Shown one piece after another: positions 29,781 to 43,212 of a stretch of DNA of 64,000 nucleotides. Each line of letters begins with the position of its first letter. The first letter of the stretch is position 1. Made by a program: the position numbers and the translations under genes. Source of the stretch: an uncultured Pantoea sp. GTDB taxonomy: Bacteria; Pseudomonadota; Gammaproteobacteria; Enterobacterales; Enterobacteriaceae. The DNA lies in assembly GCA_913778495.1 (NCBI GenBank), contig CAJYVD010000022.1:1-64000 (forward strand). Direction: 5' to 3'. The notes under the pieces were generated by a model that was not told the origin of the DNA, ran no database searches, and saw nothing but the letters and a program-made list of their open reading frames with translations.

Positions 29781-31549
29781 CACAGAGGCTCCTCAACACC
29801 ACGCTGAACAAGATTACGCGCGGCACCGTCCTGTTCGATTAACGCCTGCCATGGACCCTGTTGCACTAGCTGGCCCGACTGCATAACCCACACCTCATCC
29901 CAGCTCTCCAGGTCAGTGAGTTGATGGGTGATCATTAACGTGGTTTGGCGCGTTGCAGCGTCGCGCAGGGCTTGCATAACGCGCTTTTCGCTCAGGCTAT
30001 CAAGACCGGATGCGGGTTCGTCCAACAGCAGGAAATGGGCCGATTTGAGCAGGGCCCGCGCGACGGCGACGCGCTGAGCTTGTCCGACAGACAGCCCGGT
30101 GCCGCCATCGCCGATTGGCGTCTCCAACCCCTGCGGTAAACGGGGGAGAAATTCCTGCACGCCAGCGCGCGCTAACACGTCGGCGAGCGCATCGTGTTGC
30201 GCATCCTGGTCAATAAACAGATTATCTTTCACGCTATTAGCGGGAAGGCTTGGATGCTGTCCCACCCATGCCAACAGTTGTTGCCACTGCGCGCGCGGAA
30301 GATCGCGCAGTTCCAGCCCGTTAAGGCGTAACGATCCCGCGTAGGGGAGAAAGCCGAGCAGAACGTTGAGCAACGCCGTTTTTCCGGCGCCGCTCTGCCC
30401 GATCAAGGCGATACGCTTGCCTGGCGTGAGAGTGAATTGCAGGGGTTGCGAAAGCGGCTCGCCGCGCGCGGTGAGGATAATCACGTCGCGCGCTTCAAGC
30501 GTATAAGGTGCTACGGGAAAGGGGAGGGCGCGGCTTTGCGCAGCAGCGGATTCTGGCGCTTCAGATAAAAAGGCTTCCAGCGCGTCAGCGCCGCCAATCG
30601 CCTGCGCTTTGGCATGGTAGAACGTACCGAGATCGCGCAGCGGCTGAAAAAATTCAGGTGCCAGAATTAACGCGAGAAAGCCGGCAAACAGCGTGACGCC
30701 GGTGCCATAATGGCCGAAGTTGAGCTCGCCCAGATAAGAGAAGCCAAAGTAAACCGCAACCACTGCGATGGCCAGCGAGGCAAAAAATTCCAGCACGGCA
30801 GAGGAGAGAAAAGCCAGGCGCAATACTTCCATGGTGCGCTGACGAAAATCCGCTGTGCTCTGCGCTATCGCCTGCTGCTCTGCAGCCGCACGATGAAACA
30901 GCCGCAGCGTCTCTCTTCCGCGAAGACGATCGTAAAAGTCGCCGCTTAGCCGCGCCAGCGCTTGAAAATGACGACGGTTAGCCTCTGCCGCGCCCATACC
31001 AACAAGGGCCATAAACAAAGGGATAAGCGGAGCGGTGACCAGCAGAATCAGGCCTGCTGCCCAGTTAACAGGAAAAATGGCCAGTAAAATGGCGACAGGA
31101 ATAAACAGCGCCAGCGACATTTGTGGCAGATAGCGGGCGTAATAGGCCTGCATCTCCTCGATGTGTTCCAGCAGCAGCGTGGACCAACTACCGGCAGGTT
31201 TCCCTTGGATCCATGCGGGACCTGCGGCCTCAAGGCGGTCTAAAACCTGCTGTCGCAGCCCGCGGCGAATCGCTTCACCTGCACGATATCCGGCGACCTC
31301 CCGGGCATAATTTAAGCCCGCGCGCAGAATAAAACAGAGTAAAAGCAGGAGAAAGTCGGCGGTGAGGGCAGCGCGCGGCGTGTGCAGGACGATAAGATTT
31401 TGCAACAGTGAAGCCAGTAGCGTCGCTTGGGCAATGATCACCAGCGCGCCAAGACAGCCATACAAAGAAGCCAGCCGCAAACTACGCGCGCCATAGTGGC
31501 GCTGTTGGCGCAGCCAGCGAAGAAGATCGTGTTGCCGGGATGTATTCAT
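29780..31549 (-). CDS. cydD: ABC exporter CydD
   Basis: This 589-residue half-transporter is the partner of CydC. The conserved AGPAWIQGKPAGSW segment, the membrane domain, Walker A GQSGAGKT, signature SVGQAQRVAVARALL (SVGQ rather than LSGGQ, as usual in CydD) and LLLDEPASGLD are present. ATG 31549 gives MNTSRQHDLLRWLRQQ, which aligns with E. coli; the frame upstream to 31618 is not conserved. Confidence 0.95.
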   Translation of the reverse strand: MNTSRQHDLLRWLRQQRHYGARSLRLASLYGCLGALVIIAQATLLASLLQNLIVLHTPRAALTADFLLLLLCFILRAGLNYAREVAGYRAGEAIRRGLRQQVLDRLEAAGPAWIQGKPAGSWSTLLLEHIEEMQAYYARYLPQMSLALFIPVAILLAIFPVNWAAGLILLVTAPLIPLFMALVGMGAAEANRRHFQALARLSGDFYDRLRGRETLRLFHRAAAEQQAIAQSTADFRQRTMEVLRLAFLSSAVLEFFASLAIAVVAVYFGFSYLGELNFGHYGTGVTLFAGFLALILAPEFFQPLRDLGTFYHAKAQAIGGADALEAFLSEAPESAAAQSRALPFPVAPYTLEARDVIILTARGEPLSQPLQFTLTPGKRIALIGQSGAGKTALLNVLLGFLPYAGSLRLNGLELRDLPRAQWQQLLAWVGQHPSLPANSVKDNLFIDQDAQHDALADVLARAGVQEFLPRLPQGLETPIGDGGTGLSVGQAQRVAVARALLKSAHFLLLDEPASGLDSLSEKRVMQALRDAATRQTTLMITHQLTDLESWDEVWVMQSGQLVQQGPWQALIEQDGAARNLVQRGVEEPL

Positions 31550-31636
31550 GCTGAGCCGTATTATCACTGTGAAAGAGGCGAAGTCCGGACAAAAAGTCCG
31601 GGTATAACGGGCGCTCAAACTTTAGCACGGCGACAA

Positions 31637-31664
31637 TAAAAAAGGCGACCAAAATGGGTCGCCC
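31637..31664 (-). terminator. Terminator of trxB
   Basis: A GGCGACC/GGTCGCC stem is followed by a T run on the minus strand, 31 nt past the trxB stop. Confidence 0.8.
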
Positions 31665-31694
31665 TTCGGCAAATATGATCAGCTTATTAACAAC

Positions 31695-33179
<1,485 letters not shown>

Positions 33180-33674
33180 ATGGTAGACAATAAGAAACGC
33201 CCCGGAAAAGATCTGGACAGGATCGATAGAAATATTCTGAATGAATTGCAAAAAGATGGACGTATTTCAAACGTAGAGCTTTCTAAGCGCGTTGGCCTAT
33301 CTCCTACGCCTTGTCTCGAACGCGTACGCCGTCTGGAACGACAGGGTTTTATTCTGGGTTACACCGCGCAGCTTAACCCGCATTACCTGGATGCCTCACT
33401 GCTGGTCTTTGTTGAGATTACTCTGAATCGTGGCGCGCCCGATGTGTTTGAGCAATTTAACGCCGCTGTGCAAAAACTTGAGGAAACTCAAGAGTGTCAC
33501 CTCGTTTCCGGTGATTTTGACTACCTGCTGAAAACCCGCGTTCCTGATATGTCCGCCTACCGCAAGCTGCTGGGCGAAACCTTGCTGCGCCTACCCGGCG
33601 TAAATGACACCCGTACTTACGTGGTAATGGAAGAGGTCAAACAGAGTAATCGTCTGGTGATCAAAACCCGTTGA
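33180..33674 (+). CDS. lrp: Leucine-responsive regulatory protein Lrp
   Basis: This 164-residue global regulator binds DNA as octamers or hexadecamers and senses leucine. The N-terminal HTH (LDRIDRNILNELQKDGRISNVELSKRVGLSPTPCLERVRRLE) and the C-terminal RAM/AsnC domain are almost identical to the E. coli protein. Its own leader is likely autoregulated. Confidence 0.98.
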   Translation: MVDNKKRPGKDLDRIDRNILNELQKDGRISNVELSKRVGLSPTPCLERVRRLERQGFILGYTAQLNPHYLDASLLVFVEITLNRGAPDVFEQFNAAVQKLEETQECHLVSGDFDYLLKTRVPDMSAYRKLLGETLLRLPGVNDTRTYVVMEEVKQSNRLVIKTR

Positions 33675-33714
33675 TGCAGGGCAGGTGCAAAGCTTGCCAG
33701 ATTTCGGTACACTC

Positions 33715-33730
33715 CTGTGAATTCATACAG
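33715..33730 (+). promoter_or_regulatory. LexA (SOS) box upstream of ftsK
   Basis: CTGTGAATTCATACAG fits the LexA core CTGT-N8-ACAG exactly. It is 64 bp upstream of the ftsK start. E. coli ftsK (dinH) has a LexA-controlled promoter at the same place. Confidence 0.8.
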
Positions 33731-33734
33731 GACC

Positions 33735-33756
33735 AGCGTCGGGCTTGCCCGACGCT
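33735..33756 (+). terminator. Hairpin between lrp and ftsK
   Basis: A perfect 9-bp stem AGCGTCGGG/CCCGACGCT with a 4-nt loop is followed by a T-rich but interrupted tract. It is a likely lrp terminator just downstream of the LexA box, so it would also sit in an ftsK transcript starting there. Confidence 0.6.
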
Positions 33757-33793
33757 GTTGCCTTCTTAATTTACAGGCACCTGGAGAGTACTC

Positions 33794-36700
33794 TTGAGCC
33801 AGGAATACACAGAAGATAAAGATGTTTCGTTACAACCAATGAGCAGTGGACGTCGTCTGCTTGAAGCCTTGCTCATTCTTGTCGCGTTGTTTGCCATCTA
33901 CCTGATGGTGTCGCTGGTGAGCTTCAATCCTTCCGATCCTAGCTGGTCGCAAACCGCCTGGCATGAGCCTATCCATAATTTGGGTGGCAGCGTCGGCGCG
34001 TGGCTGGCTGATACCCTGTTATTCATTTTTGGCGTGATGGCCTATGCCATTCCGCCGGTGATTGTCGGGCTGTGCTGGACCACCTTCCGCCAGCGCGATC
34101 GCCAGGATTACATCGACTACTTTGCCGTAGGCTTGCGCTTGATTGGCGTATTGGCGCTGGTGGTGACTACGTGCGGTCTCGCGGCGCTCAACGTTGATGA
34201 TATCTGGTACTTCGCCTCAGGTGGCGTGATTGGTAGTCTGGTCAGCAACGCCATGACGCCGTGGTTTAGCTCTGCCGGCGGGACCTTAACGCTGCTGTGC
34301 GTGTGGGCGGCCGGCATTACGCTCTACACGGGTTGGTCATGGCTGACCATTGCCGAGAAGATTGGCAGCGTGGTGATGGGTGTGCTGACGTTTGCCAGCA
34401 ACCGGTCGCGCCACGACGAGCCATGGCACGATGACGAATACGACGAGCACGATGCCCACCAGGACGAAGACGACGCGGACGCACCTGCCCTGCGCGCAGC
34501 GTACGCGGATGAAGACGACGTCTTGCTGGCGAAACCGCGTCGCGTTGATGAACCTGTTCCTGCTCAACCTGAAAACGATCCTTTGCTGGCTAAAGCGAGC
34601 GCGGCAACCGCTGCCGCTATAGCGGCCTCCAGCGCGGCGGCGCGGCAAACGGAAATGCCGGATTCAGCCTCGCTCAATCCGGTTCGTGCGAATGCTGCGC
34701 CCGAGGCGCAGGCTGTGCCAGCGCAACAGCCAGCGCCGAACACGTCCGCTGCGCCGCTTAATCATGCGGTCACACCGACCCCAACCTCCGCTGTGACACC
34801 GCCTCCGCGCCAGTCAGAACCCGCAGCGTCGTCCGCGCCGCCGCTTTATCGCTTTGAGGTGCCGGAGACGCCTGTCGCTTCTGCCTTCCTGCCCGCCACT
34901 GACGATGACGGCCCGCAGATGGGCAACTGGCAGAGCGCGACGCAGCCTTCACAGACGACAGATGCGACGCAGGCAGCCGCTGCATTCGGTGCCGGTATCG
35001 GTGCGGCGAAAGCCGGCGCGGCAATCGCACCGACTTTCGATGCGGTGCCAGAGCGTGATTACAATCCGCAGGTTAAGCAGGGCATTGGACCAGAACTGCC
35101 TCGGCCTAATAAAGTCAAGCTGCCGACGCGCCGTGAGCTGGCTTCCTATGGCATCAAACTGCCGTCGCAGCGCCTGGCGGAAGAGAAGATGCGCAGCGAA
35201 CCTGAGCAGCTTCAGCCAGAAAGCCACAATGCGCCGCTGGCATCGCAGTCCGATCGGGATGACGACGCGGCGCTGCAAGAAGCGCAGTTGCGTCAAGCCT
35301 TTGCGGCACAGCAGCAAGCGCGTTACGGTGATGACCCGCAGCATCAGCCTGACGAAGACGAAGCGGAAGCGCTGCATCAAGCCCAGCTGGCGCAACAGTT
35401 TGCTGCCACTCAGCAGCAGCGCTACGAGCAGTCCGCGCCGACTGAAGCACCCGCTTTCACCCTTGATACCTCGGCGGCTTTTGATTTCTCGCCGATGAAA
35501 GATCTGGTTGACGATACGCCAAGTGAGCCAATTTTCACGATTGCTGCTTCACCGGAAACCGACGTTGAACCGACGTGGCAACAACCTGCTGAACCACAGC
35601 CGCCTACAATGACGCAACCTGCCGTGCAGCAGCCTTTTGCTGCCCCGCCAGCGGAAACGCTGCCGTCACTGGCACCGGAAAGCAGCCCATGGTCGTCGCC
35701 AGAGCCGGAGAGCTATGCGGCGCCGCGCGAAGTGGCACCGCCGCCTGCTGCGCAAGACAGCCTGTTCCATCCGTTCCTGGTGCGCCATGAACAGCCGCTA
35801 GAAAAGCCGACAACGCCGCTGCCGACGCTGGAACTGCTTACCGCACCGCCTGCGGAAGAAGAGCCAGTAGACATGTTTGCCCTGGAGCAAACCGCGCGTC
35901 TGGTTGAAGCAAGACTGGCGGATTACCGTGTAAAAGCCGAAGTGGTCGGCATCTCGCCCGGTCCGGTTATCACGCGCTTTGAACTGGATTTAGCGCCAGG
36001 CGTTAAAGCTGCCCGTATATCGAACCTGTCGCGTGATTTGGCCCGCTCCTTGTCCGCCGTTGCGGTACGCGTGGTGGAAGTGATCCCGGGCAAGCCATAC
36101 GTTGGCCTGGAGTTACCGAACAAGCGCCGGCAAACCGTGTATCTGCGTGAAGTGCTGGATTGCCCTCGCTTCCGTGAAAACCCATCGCCGCTCTCCGTGG
36201 TGTTAGGGAAGGATATCGCGGGTCAGCCAGTGGTAGCCGATTTAGCCAAAATGCCCCATTTGCTGGTTGCGGGTACCACCGGTTCAGGTAAATCGGTGGG
36301 CGTAAACACCATGATCATCAGCATGCTCTATAAAGCCACGCCGGAAGAAGTGCGCTTTATTATGATCGACCCAAAAATGCTGGAACTCTCGGTTTATGAA
36401 GGCATTCCACATCTGCTGACCGAAGTCGTGACCGACATGAAAGATGCAGCGAATGCGCTGCGCTGGAGTGTGGTGGAGATGGAGCGACGCTACAAGCTGA
36501 TGTCGGCGTTGGGTGTGCGTAACCTGGCAGGCTATAACGAGAAGATCGAGCAGGCTGCGGCAATGGGACGACCAATCCCCGATCCTTTCTGGAAGCCTGG
36601 TGATAGCATGGACACCACGCCGCCAGTACTGGAAAAACTGCCTTACATCGTGGTCCTTGTCGATGAGTTTGCCGACTTGATGATGGCGGTGGGTAAAAAA

Positions 36701-37294
36701 GTGGAAGAGCTGATTGCGCGTCTGGCGCAAAAGGCGCGCGCCGCGGGTATTCACCTGGTGCTGGCCACACAGCGTCCGTCGGTCGACGTGATCACCGGAT
36801 TGATTAAAGCGAACATTCCTACGCGTATCGCATTTACGGTTTCCAGCAAAATCGACTCGCGTACGATTCTGGATCAGGGCGGTGCCGAGTCGCTGTTGGG
36901 TATGGGTGACATGCTTTACATGCCACCTAACTCCTCAATGCCGATCCGTGTACACGGTGCTTTTGTGCGCGATCAGGAAGTGCATGCAGTCGTGCAGGAC
37001 TGGAAAGCGCGCGGCCGTCCGCAGTACATCGACAGCATTACGGCGGGCGAAGAGAGCGAAGGCGCCGCAGGCGGTCTGGATGGGGACGAGGAGCTCGATC
37101 CGCTGTTCGATCAGGCCGTGGCGTTCGTGGTGGAAAAACGACGTGCCTCCATTTCTGGGGTGCAGCGTCAGTTCCGTATCGGCTACAACCGTGCCGCGCG
37201 CATCATCGAACAGATGGAGGCGCAGAACATTGTTTCTGAGCCAGGCCATAACGGCAACCGTGAAGTGCTCTCCCCGCCGCCGCACGAAATGTGA
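33794..37294 (+). CDS. ftsK: DNA translocase FtsK
   Basis: This 1166-residue divisome protein pumps DNA during chromosome segregation and activates XerCD at dif. About four membrane helices lie in residues 20-190. A long low-complexity linker rich in Ala, Pro, Gln, Glu and Asp spans about 195-690 and includes two LxQxFAxxQQxRY repeats. The motor has Walker A GTTGSGKS at 827-834 and Walker B VLVDEFAD near 953-960. The C-terminal winged-helix gamma domain reads KOPS. The start is TTG at 33794, and the N-terminus [11 protein letters not shown] matches E. coli. E. coli FtsK has 1329 residues; the shortfall is in the linker. Confidence 0.97.
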   Translation: MSQEYTEDKDVSLQPMSSGRRLLEALLILVALFAIYLMVSLVSFNPSDPSWSQTAWHEPIHNLGGSVGAWLADTLLFIFGVMAYAIPPVIVGLCWTTFRQRDRQDYIDYFAVGLRLIGVLALVVTTCGLAALNVDDIWYFASGGVIGSLVSNAMTPWFSSAGGTLTLLCVWAAGITLYTGWSWLTIAEKIGSVVMGVLTFASNRSRHDEPWHDDEYDEHDAHQDEDDADAPALRAAYADEDDVLLAKPRRVDEPVPAQPENDPLLAKASAATAAAIAASSAAARQTEMPDSASLNPVRANAAPEAQAVPAQQPAPNTSAAPLNHAVTPTPTSAVTPPPRQSEPAASSAPPLYRFEVPETPVASAFLPATDDDGPQMGNWQSATQPSQTTDATQAAAAFGAGIGAAKAGAAIAPTFDAVPERDYNPQVKQGIGPELPRPNKVKLPTRRELASYGIKLPSQRLAEEKMRSEPEQLQPESHNAPLASQSDRDDDAALQEAQLRQAFAAQQQARYGDDPQHQPDEDEAEALHQAQLAQQFAATQQQRYEQSAPTEAPAFTLDTSAAFDFSPMKDLVDDTPSEPIFTIAASPETDVEPTWQQPAEPQPPTMTQPAVQQPFAAPPAETLPSLAPESSPWSSPEPESYAAPREVAPPPAAQDSLFHPFLVRHEQPLEKPTTPLPTLELLTAPPAEEEPVDMFALEQTARLVEARLADYRVKAEVVGISPGPVITRFELDLAPGVKAARISNLSRDLARSLSAVAVRVVEVIPGKPYVGLELPNKRRQTVYLREVLDCPRFRENPSPLSVVLGKDIAGQPVVADLAKMPHLLVAGTTGSGKSVGVNTMIISMLYKATPEEVRFIMIDPKMLELSVYEGIPHLLTEVVTDMKDAANALRWSVVEMERRYKLMSALGVRNLAGYNEKIEQAAAMGRPIPDPFWKPGDSMDTTPPVLEKLPYIVVLVDEFADLMMAVGKKVEELIARLAQKARAAGIHLVLATQRPSVDVITGLIKANIPTRIAFTVSSKIDSRTILDQGGAESLLGMGDMLYMPPNSSMPIRVHGAFVRDQEVHAVVQDWKARGRPQYIDSITAGEESEGAAGGLDGDEELDPLFDQAVAFVVEKRRASISGVQRQFRIGYNRAARIIEQMEAQNIVSEPGHNGNREVLSPPPHEM

Positions 37295-37320
37295 TTTGCT
37301 CGCACGTTACGCTTTACTTT

Positions 37321-37348
37321 CGGGCCAGTTAACGCTGGCCCGTTGTTT
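37321..37348 (+). terminator. Terminator of ftsK
   Basis: CGGGCCAG/CTGGCCCG stem with a 6-nt loop, followed by TTGTTT. Confidence 0.75.
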
Positions 37349-37471
37349 ATCTGTAAGTTTATCCCCATATTTTTGGTTGGTTTCGGCATTTTCCTCTGTC
37401 GAACCCCCTCCAGGGCAGCTACGTTTAATGCGGTAGGTTTATCGGGAAAGATGAAAAAGGAATCAAATCAG

Positions 37472-38083
37472 ATGAAATTACACGTTATAGCCTGCGGCCT
37501 GCTGGCCAGCTTTGTTTCCGCCTCCGTCCTGGCCGATGCATCCAGTGATTTGCAGCAGCGTCTGAACAAGGTCAACAGCTTCCACGCCAGCTTTAGTCAA
37601 AAAGTCACCGACGGAAGCGGTGCCAACGTACAGGACGGTGAAGGCGAGCTTTGGGTTAAACGCCCCAGCCTGTTTAACTGGCACATGACCGCGCCGGATG
37701 AAAGCGTGATCGTCTCTGATGGCAAAAACCTGTGGTTCTATAACCCGTTTGTCGAACAGGCCAGCGTCAGCCTGCTGCAAAACGCCACCAGCAATACGCC
37801 TTTTATGCTGATTGCGCGCAACCAGCCGAGCGACTGGCAGCAATACAACATCAAGCAGCAGGGCGACAATTTTGAACTGACGCCGAAGAACAGCGACGGC
37901 AACCTGAAACAGTTCACCATTAATGTGACGCCTGCGGGCACCATCAATAAATTCAGCGCGGTTGAGCAGGATGGCCAGCGCAGCGATTATCAGCTGAAAA
38001 GCCAGAAAAATGGGGCCATTAGCCCAGATAAGTTCACGTTCACCCCGCCCAAAGGCGTGACGGTGGACGACCAACGTCAGTGA
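37472..38083 (+). CDS. lolA: Outer-membrane lipoprotein carrier LolA
   Basis: This 203-residue periplasmic chaperone carries lipoproteins from LolCDE to LolB. The signal peptide is [21 protein letters not shown] (21 residues, cleavage before DASSD), the same length as in E. coli. ATG 37472 is chosen for that reason and for an upstream AAGGAA; an ATG at 37451 is in frame. [12 protein letters not shown] and WFYNPFVEQ form part of the hydrophobic cavity region. rarA follows 7 nt later. Confidence 0.96.
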   Translation: MKLHVIACGLLASFVSASVLADASSDLQQRLNKVNSFHASFSQKVTDGSGANVQDGEGELWVKRPSLFNWHMTAPDESVIVSDGKNLWFYNPFVEQASVSLLQNATSNTPFMLIARNQPSDWQQYNIKQQGDNFELTPKNSDGNLKQFTINVTPAGTINKFSAVEQDGQRSDYQLKSQKNGAISPDKFTFTPPKGVTVDDQRQ

Positions 38084-38090
38084 GGTAACG

Positions 38091-39437
38091 GTGAGTAATC
38101 TGTCCCTGGATTTTGCCCCGTCAAATGAGTTTAAACCGCTGGCCGCGCGTATGCGGCCAGCGACCCTGCAACAGTACATCGGTCAGCAGCACCTCCTTGC
38201 TCCAGGCAAACCGCTGCCGCGCGCGATTGAGGCCGGGCAGCTGCACTCAATGATCCTGTGGGGACCACCAGGGACCGGGAAAACCACGTTGGCGGAACTT
38301 ATTGCCCACTACGGTCAGGCGGACGTTGAGCGGATTTCTGCGGTGACCTCCGGTATCAAAGAGATCCGCGAAGCCATTGAACGTGCGCGTCAAAGCCGTC
38401 AGGTTGGCCGCCGCACAATTCTTTTTGTGGACGAAGTACACCGTTTCAACAAAAGTCAGCAGGATGCGTTTTTACCGCATATTGAGGATGGCACCATCAC
38501 CTTTATCGGCGCCACCACGGAAAACCCGTCTTTCGAACTTAACTCGGCGCTGCTATCCCGTGCCCGCGTCTATCTGCTTAAATCGTTGACCGCAGACGAT
38601 ATTGAGCAGGTATTGGATCAGGCAATGCAGGATGAGGCGCGTGGTTACGGCGGCAGTGACATTGTGCTGCCCGATAACACGCGGCGCACCATCGCAGAAT
38701 TAGTCAATGGCGATGCCCGCCGCGCGCTGAATACGCTGGAAATGATGGCGGACATGGCAGAGCGTAATGCCCAAGGGCAGCGCGAGCTGACGCCCCAGCT
38801 GCTCAACGAAGTGTCCGGTGAGCGAGCCGCGCGCTTTGATAACAAAGGCGATCGCTTCTACGACCTTATCTCCGCGCTGCATAAATCCGTTCGCGGTTCG
38901 GCCCCTGATGCGGCGCTGTACTGGTATGCGCGTATCATTACAGCGGGCGGCGATCCGCTCTATGTGGCGCGTCGCCTGCTGGCCATTGCGTCCGAGGATG
39001 TGGGTAACGCCGATCCGCGCGCGATGCAGGTTGCGATTGCCGCGTGGGATTGTTTTACGCGCGTTGGGCCTGCGGAAGGCGAACGTGCTATTGCCCAAGC
39101 TATTGTTTATCTGGCCTGTGCCCCTAAAAGCAACGCCGTTTATACCGCCTTTAAGGCCGCCATGCGCGATGCGCGTGAGTCACCGGATTACGATGTGCCA
39201 GAACACTTGCGCAATGCGCCGACCAAACTGATGAAAGAGATGGGGCTGGGCAAGGAATACCGCTATGCGCACGACGAGCCTAACGCGTACGCGGCCGGTG
39301 AGGTGTTCTTTCCTCCTGAAATGGCACAAACGCGCTATTACCAGCCAACCAATCGCGGCTTAGAAGCGAAAATTGGCGAAAAACTCGCCTGGCTCGCTGA
39401 GCAGGATCAAAATAGCCCGATAAAACGCTACCGCTGA
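38091..39437 (+). CDS. rarA: Replication-associated recombination ATPase RarA (MgsA)
   Basis: This 448-residue AAA+ protein acts at stalled replication forks and resembles clamp-loader subunits. Walker A is GPPGTGKTT, Walker [10 protein letters not shown], and sensor 1 [12 protein letters not shown]. The C-terminal tetramerisation region ends in NSPIKRYR as in E. coli. The start is GTG at 38091. Operonic with lolA. Confidence 0.97.
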   Translation: MSNLSLDFAPSNEFKPLAARMRPATLQQYIGQQHLLAPGKPLPRAIEAGQLHSMILWGPPGTGKTTLAELIAHYGQADVERISAVTSGIKEIREAIERARQSRQVGRRTILFVDEVHRFNKSQQDAFLPHIEDGTITFIGATTENPSFELNSALLSRARVYLLKSLTADDIEQVLDQAMQDEARGYGGSDIVLPDNTRRTIAELVNGDARRALNTLEMMADMAERNAQGQRELTPQLLNEVSGERAARFDNKGDRFYDLISALHKSVRGSAPDAALYWYARIITAGGDPLYVARRLLAIASEDVGNADPRAMQVAIAAWDCFTRVGPAEGERAIAQAIVYLACAPKSNAVYTAFKAAMRDARESPDYDVPEHLRNAPTKLMKEMGLGKEYRYAHDEPNAYAAGEVFFPPEMAQTRYYQPTNRGLEAKIGEKLAWLAEQDQNSPIKRYR

Positions 39438-39460
39438 TAAACCGCTTACGGTAAGGTTAG

Positions 39461-40825
<1,365 letters not shown>

Positions 40826-40842
40826 CACCTGCGTCAGTAAAC

Positions 40843-40867
40843 AGCCCGGCTACGCCGGGCTTTTTTT
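40843..40867 (+). terminator. Terminator of serS
   Basis: AGCCCGGC/GCCGGGCT stem followed by seven T. Confidence 0.9.
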
Positions 40868-40991
40868 ATGGTTTCACGCGGCAAAATTTATCACAAATAA
40901 ACGTTATCGATAAAAGCCTGCGGTTGTCACCTGAAAAGCCATAAATTCATAATGTTAACTTCTCTCGTAAGGCTGTCATTAAGCTTTCTAA

Positions 40992-41027
40992 GCTGCTGAA
41001 GATTAATAAATTAAATTGTTCAGCAGC
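40992..41027 (+). repeat. Inverted repeat upstream of ycaD
   Basis: Perfect 9-bp arms GCTGCTGAA (40992-41000) and TTCAGCAGC (41019-41027) flank an 18-nt AT-rich loop, 94 nt before the ycaD start. It could be an operator or leader hairpin. The rest of the serS-ycaD gap shows nothing recognisable; E. coli has dmsABC in this interval. Confidence 0.5.
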
Positions 41028-41120
41028 AAAATGTGCGGCGATAAATTTCAGCACATTGACTTTAAAAAAGCGAATGGCAAACTGCGCGCAATTCTCTTCA
41101 TTTCTCTGGCCTTACACCCT

Positions 41121-42272
41121 ATGTCAACCTGGTCGCGCCCCGTCCTGCTGCTGCTTTGCGGCTTATTGCTGATGACGGTCTCTATTGCTGTGCTTAATAC
41201 ACTGGTGCCGCTGTGGCTCACCCATGATTTGCTGCCAACGTGGCAGGTCGGCATGGCCAGTTCAGCGTATTACACCGGCAATTTACTGGGCACGCTGCTG
41301 GCCGGTTGGCTGATTAACCGATATGGCTTTAATCGCTGCTTCTACCTCGCCAGCGTAGTGTTTGCGGTTGCGACCACCGGCATGGTGATGCTCCAGGGAT
41401 TCTATAGCTGGACCTTGTTGCGCTTTAGCGCGGGCGTTGGCTGTGCGCTAATCTGGGTGGTGGTGGAAAGTGCTTTGTTGTGCAGCGGCACCGTGCGTAA
41501 CCGTGGCCAGCTGCTGGCGGCGTACATGATCGTTTACTATCTCGGCACCGTGGCAGGGCAGCTTCTGGTGAGCGGCGTCTCCACGGCACTGCTGCACGTG
41601 ATTCCCTGGGTCACCATGCTGATTCTCTGCGCGGTGCTGCCGGTGGTGTTTGTTCAGGTGCAGGCGGGCAGCGCCAGCGAAGAAGCGTCAACCGGTCGCA
41701 TCTGGCAAATGCTGCGCCGCCGCAGTTCCCGTTTGGGCATCAACGGCTGCATTATTTCTGGCATTGTGCTTGGCTCGCTTTACGGCCTCATGCCGCTTTA
41801 TCTCTCTCATCAAGGCATGAGCGATGCCACTGTAGGGTACTGGATGGCGCTGCTGGTGAGCGCGGGGATTGTCGGGCAGTGGCCGATTGGTCGCCTGGCT
41901 GACCGCTTCGGACGACTTATGGTGCTGCGGGTTCAGGTGTTTGTGGTGATTCTTGGGGCCATCGCGATGTTAGGCGACACGGCCATGGCGCCTGCGCTGT
42001 TTGTACTCGGTCTGGCGGGCTTTACACTCTATCCCGTGGCGATGTCGTGGGCGTGTGAAACCGTCGCGCATCATGAACTGGTGGCCATGAATCAGGCGCT
42101 GCTGTTCAGCTACACCGTGGGCAGCCTGGTGGGGCCAGCGATGACCTCAATGCTGATGCAAAACTATTCGGATCGCCTGCTGTTTGTGATGATCGCCGCC
42201 GTTGCGCTGGTTTATCTGGTGATGCTGCTGCGCAAAGCCGATCACCACGCCACGCCCGTGGCACATGCTTAA
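41121..42272 (+). CDS. ycaD: MFS transporter YcaD
   Basis: This 383-residue protein of the major facilitator superfamily has about 12 hydrophobic helices. The second-half MFS motif ([14 protein letters not shown]) is clear, and [27 protein letters not shown] is shared with E. coli YcaD (382 residues). ATG 41121 matches the family start; the open frame upstream to 41016 is not conserved. The ribosome site is weak. Substrate unknown. Confidence 0.92.
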   Translation: MSTWSRPVLLLLCGLLLMTVSIAVLNTLVPLWLTHDLLPTWQVGMASSAYYTGNLLGTLLAGWLINRYGFNRCFYLASVVFAVATTGMVMLQGFYSWTLLRFSAGVGCALIWVVVESALLCSGTVRNRGQLLAAYMIVYYLGTVAGQLLVSGVSTALLHVIPWVTMLILCAVLPVVFVQVQAGSASEEASTGRIWQMLRRRSSRLGINGCIISGIVLGSLYGLMPLYLSHQGMSDATVGYWMALLVSAGIVGQWPIGRLADRFGRLMVLRVQVFVVILGAIAMLGDTAMAPALFVLGLAGFTLYPVAMSWACETVAHHELVAMNQALLFSYTVGSLVGPAMTSMLMQNYSDRLLFVMIAAVALVYLVMLLRKADHHATPVAHA

Positions 42273-42285
42273 TAACAGCACAAAG

Positions 42286-42307
42286 AGAGGCGCGCGAAGC
42301 GCCTTTC
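42286..42307. terminator. Terminator between ycaD and pflA
   Basis: AGGCGC/GCGCCT stem with a 5-nt loop and short T tracts, between convergent genes. Confidence 0.6.
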
Positions 42308-42314
42308 TGCTTTG

Positions 42315-43055
42315 CTAATACACCACCTCATGACCGTAGCCGCTTAATATCGCTTTTACGCGCGCTAACGTTGCTCCATCCGGTGGGCGGACGTCATCCA
42401 ACTGATACTGCTCACCCATCGCGGTCCATTTGTGTTTACCCAATTCGTGATAGGGCAGTAATTCAATCTTCTCTATGTTCGCCATTCCTTGCGTGAATGC
42501 GCCGAGGCGATGAACGGCGTCATCGTCGTCCGAGTAGCCCGGTACCACGACATAACGAATCCAGGTGCGTTTGCCTTTTTTTTGTAAATAGCGCGCGAAA
42601 TCCAGCGTGCGGTGGTTCGACACGCCGACCAGAATCTGATGCATGTCGTCATTCATCTGCTTGAGATCGAGCATCACCAGATCGGTGGCGTCCAGCAGTT
42701 CATCAATCACCGGTTCATAACGGCGCACAAAGCCGTTGGTGTCCAGGCAAGTATGGATACCTTGCGCCTGACAGGCGCGAAACCAGTCGCGCACGAATTC
42801 CGCCTGTAGAATCGCTTCGCCACCGGACGCGGTAACGCCGCCGCCGGAGGCGCGCATGTAGTGGCGGTAAGCCATTACTTCCTGCATCAATTCGGGGACG
42901 GTGACGGCGTTGCCGCCGTGCGTGTCCCACGTGTCGCGGTTGTGGCAGTAAAGGCAGCGCATCAGACAGCCTTGAAAGAAGGTGATAAAGCGAATGCCGG
43001 GACCGTCAACGGTACCGCAGGATTCAAACGAGTGGATACGACCGATGGCAGACAT
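42315..43055 (-). CDS. pflA: Pyruvate formate-lyase 1-activating enzyme
   Basis: This 246-residue radical-SAM enzyme installs the glycyl radical on PflB under anaerobic conditions. The [4Fe-4S] ligands are Cys30, Cys34 and Cys37 in the CLMRCLYC motif. The [14 protein letters not shown] segment binds SAM. Same length as E. coli PflA. It lies 157 nt after pflB with a terminator between. Confidence 0.97.
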   Translation of the reverse strand: MSAIGRIHSFESCGTVDGPGIRFITFFQGCLMRCLYCHNRDTWDTHGGNAVTVPELMQEVMAYRHYMRASGGGVTASGGEAILQAEFVRDWFRACQAQGIHTCLDTNGFVRRYEPVIDELLDATDLVMLDLKQMNDDMHQILVGVSNHRTLDFARYLQKKGKRTWIRYVVVPGYSDDDDAVHRLGAFTQGMANIEKIELLPYHELGKHKWTAMGEQYQLDDVRPPDGATLARVKAILSGYGHEVVY

Positions 43056-43171
43056 AGCGATGTGTTCTCCGGTTTACCCTGAGCGTAGGGCGCATTCTGT
43101 GCTGCGCGCCAGACAGGTGAATCTGTTTTGGTGGGCGGCCAATGCAGCGAACCAGCAAAACGGACTCGGGG

Positions 43172-43193
43172 AAAAGGCTCCCGCAGGAGCCTT
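43172..43193 (-). terminator. Terminator of pflB
   Basis: AAGGCTCC/GGAGCCTT stem with a 4-nt loop ending in T residues on the minus strand. Read-through may feed pflA. Confidence 0.75.
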
Positions 43194-43212
43194 GTACCGC
43201 GGCGGAGCGTGA

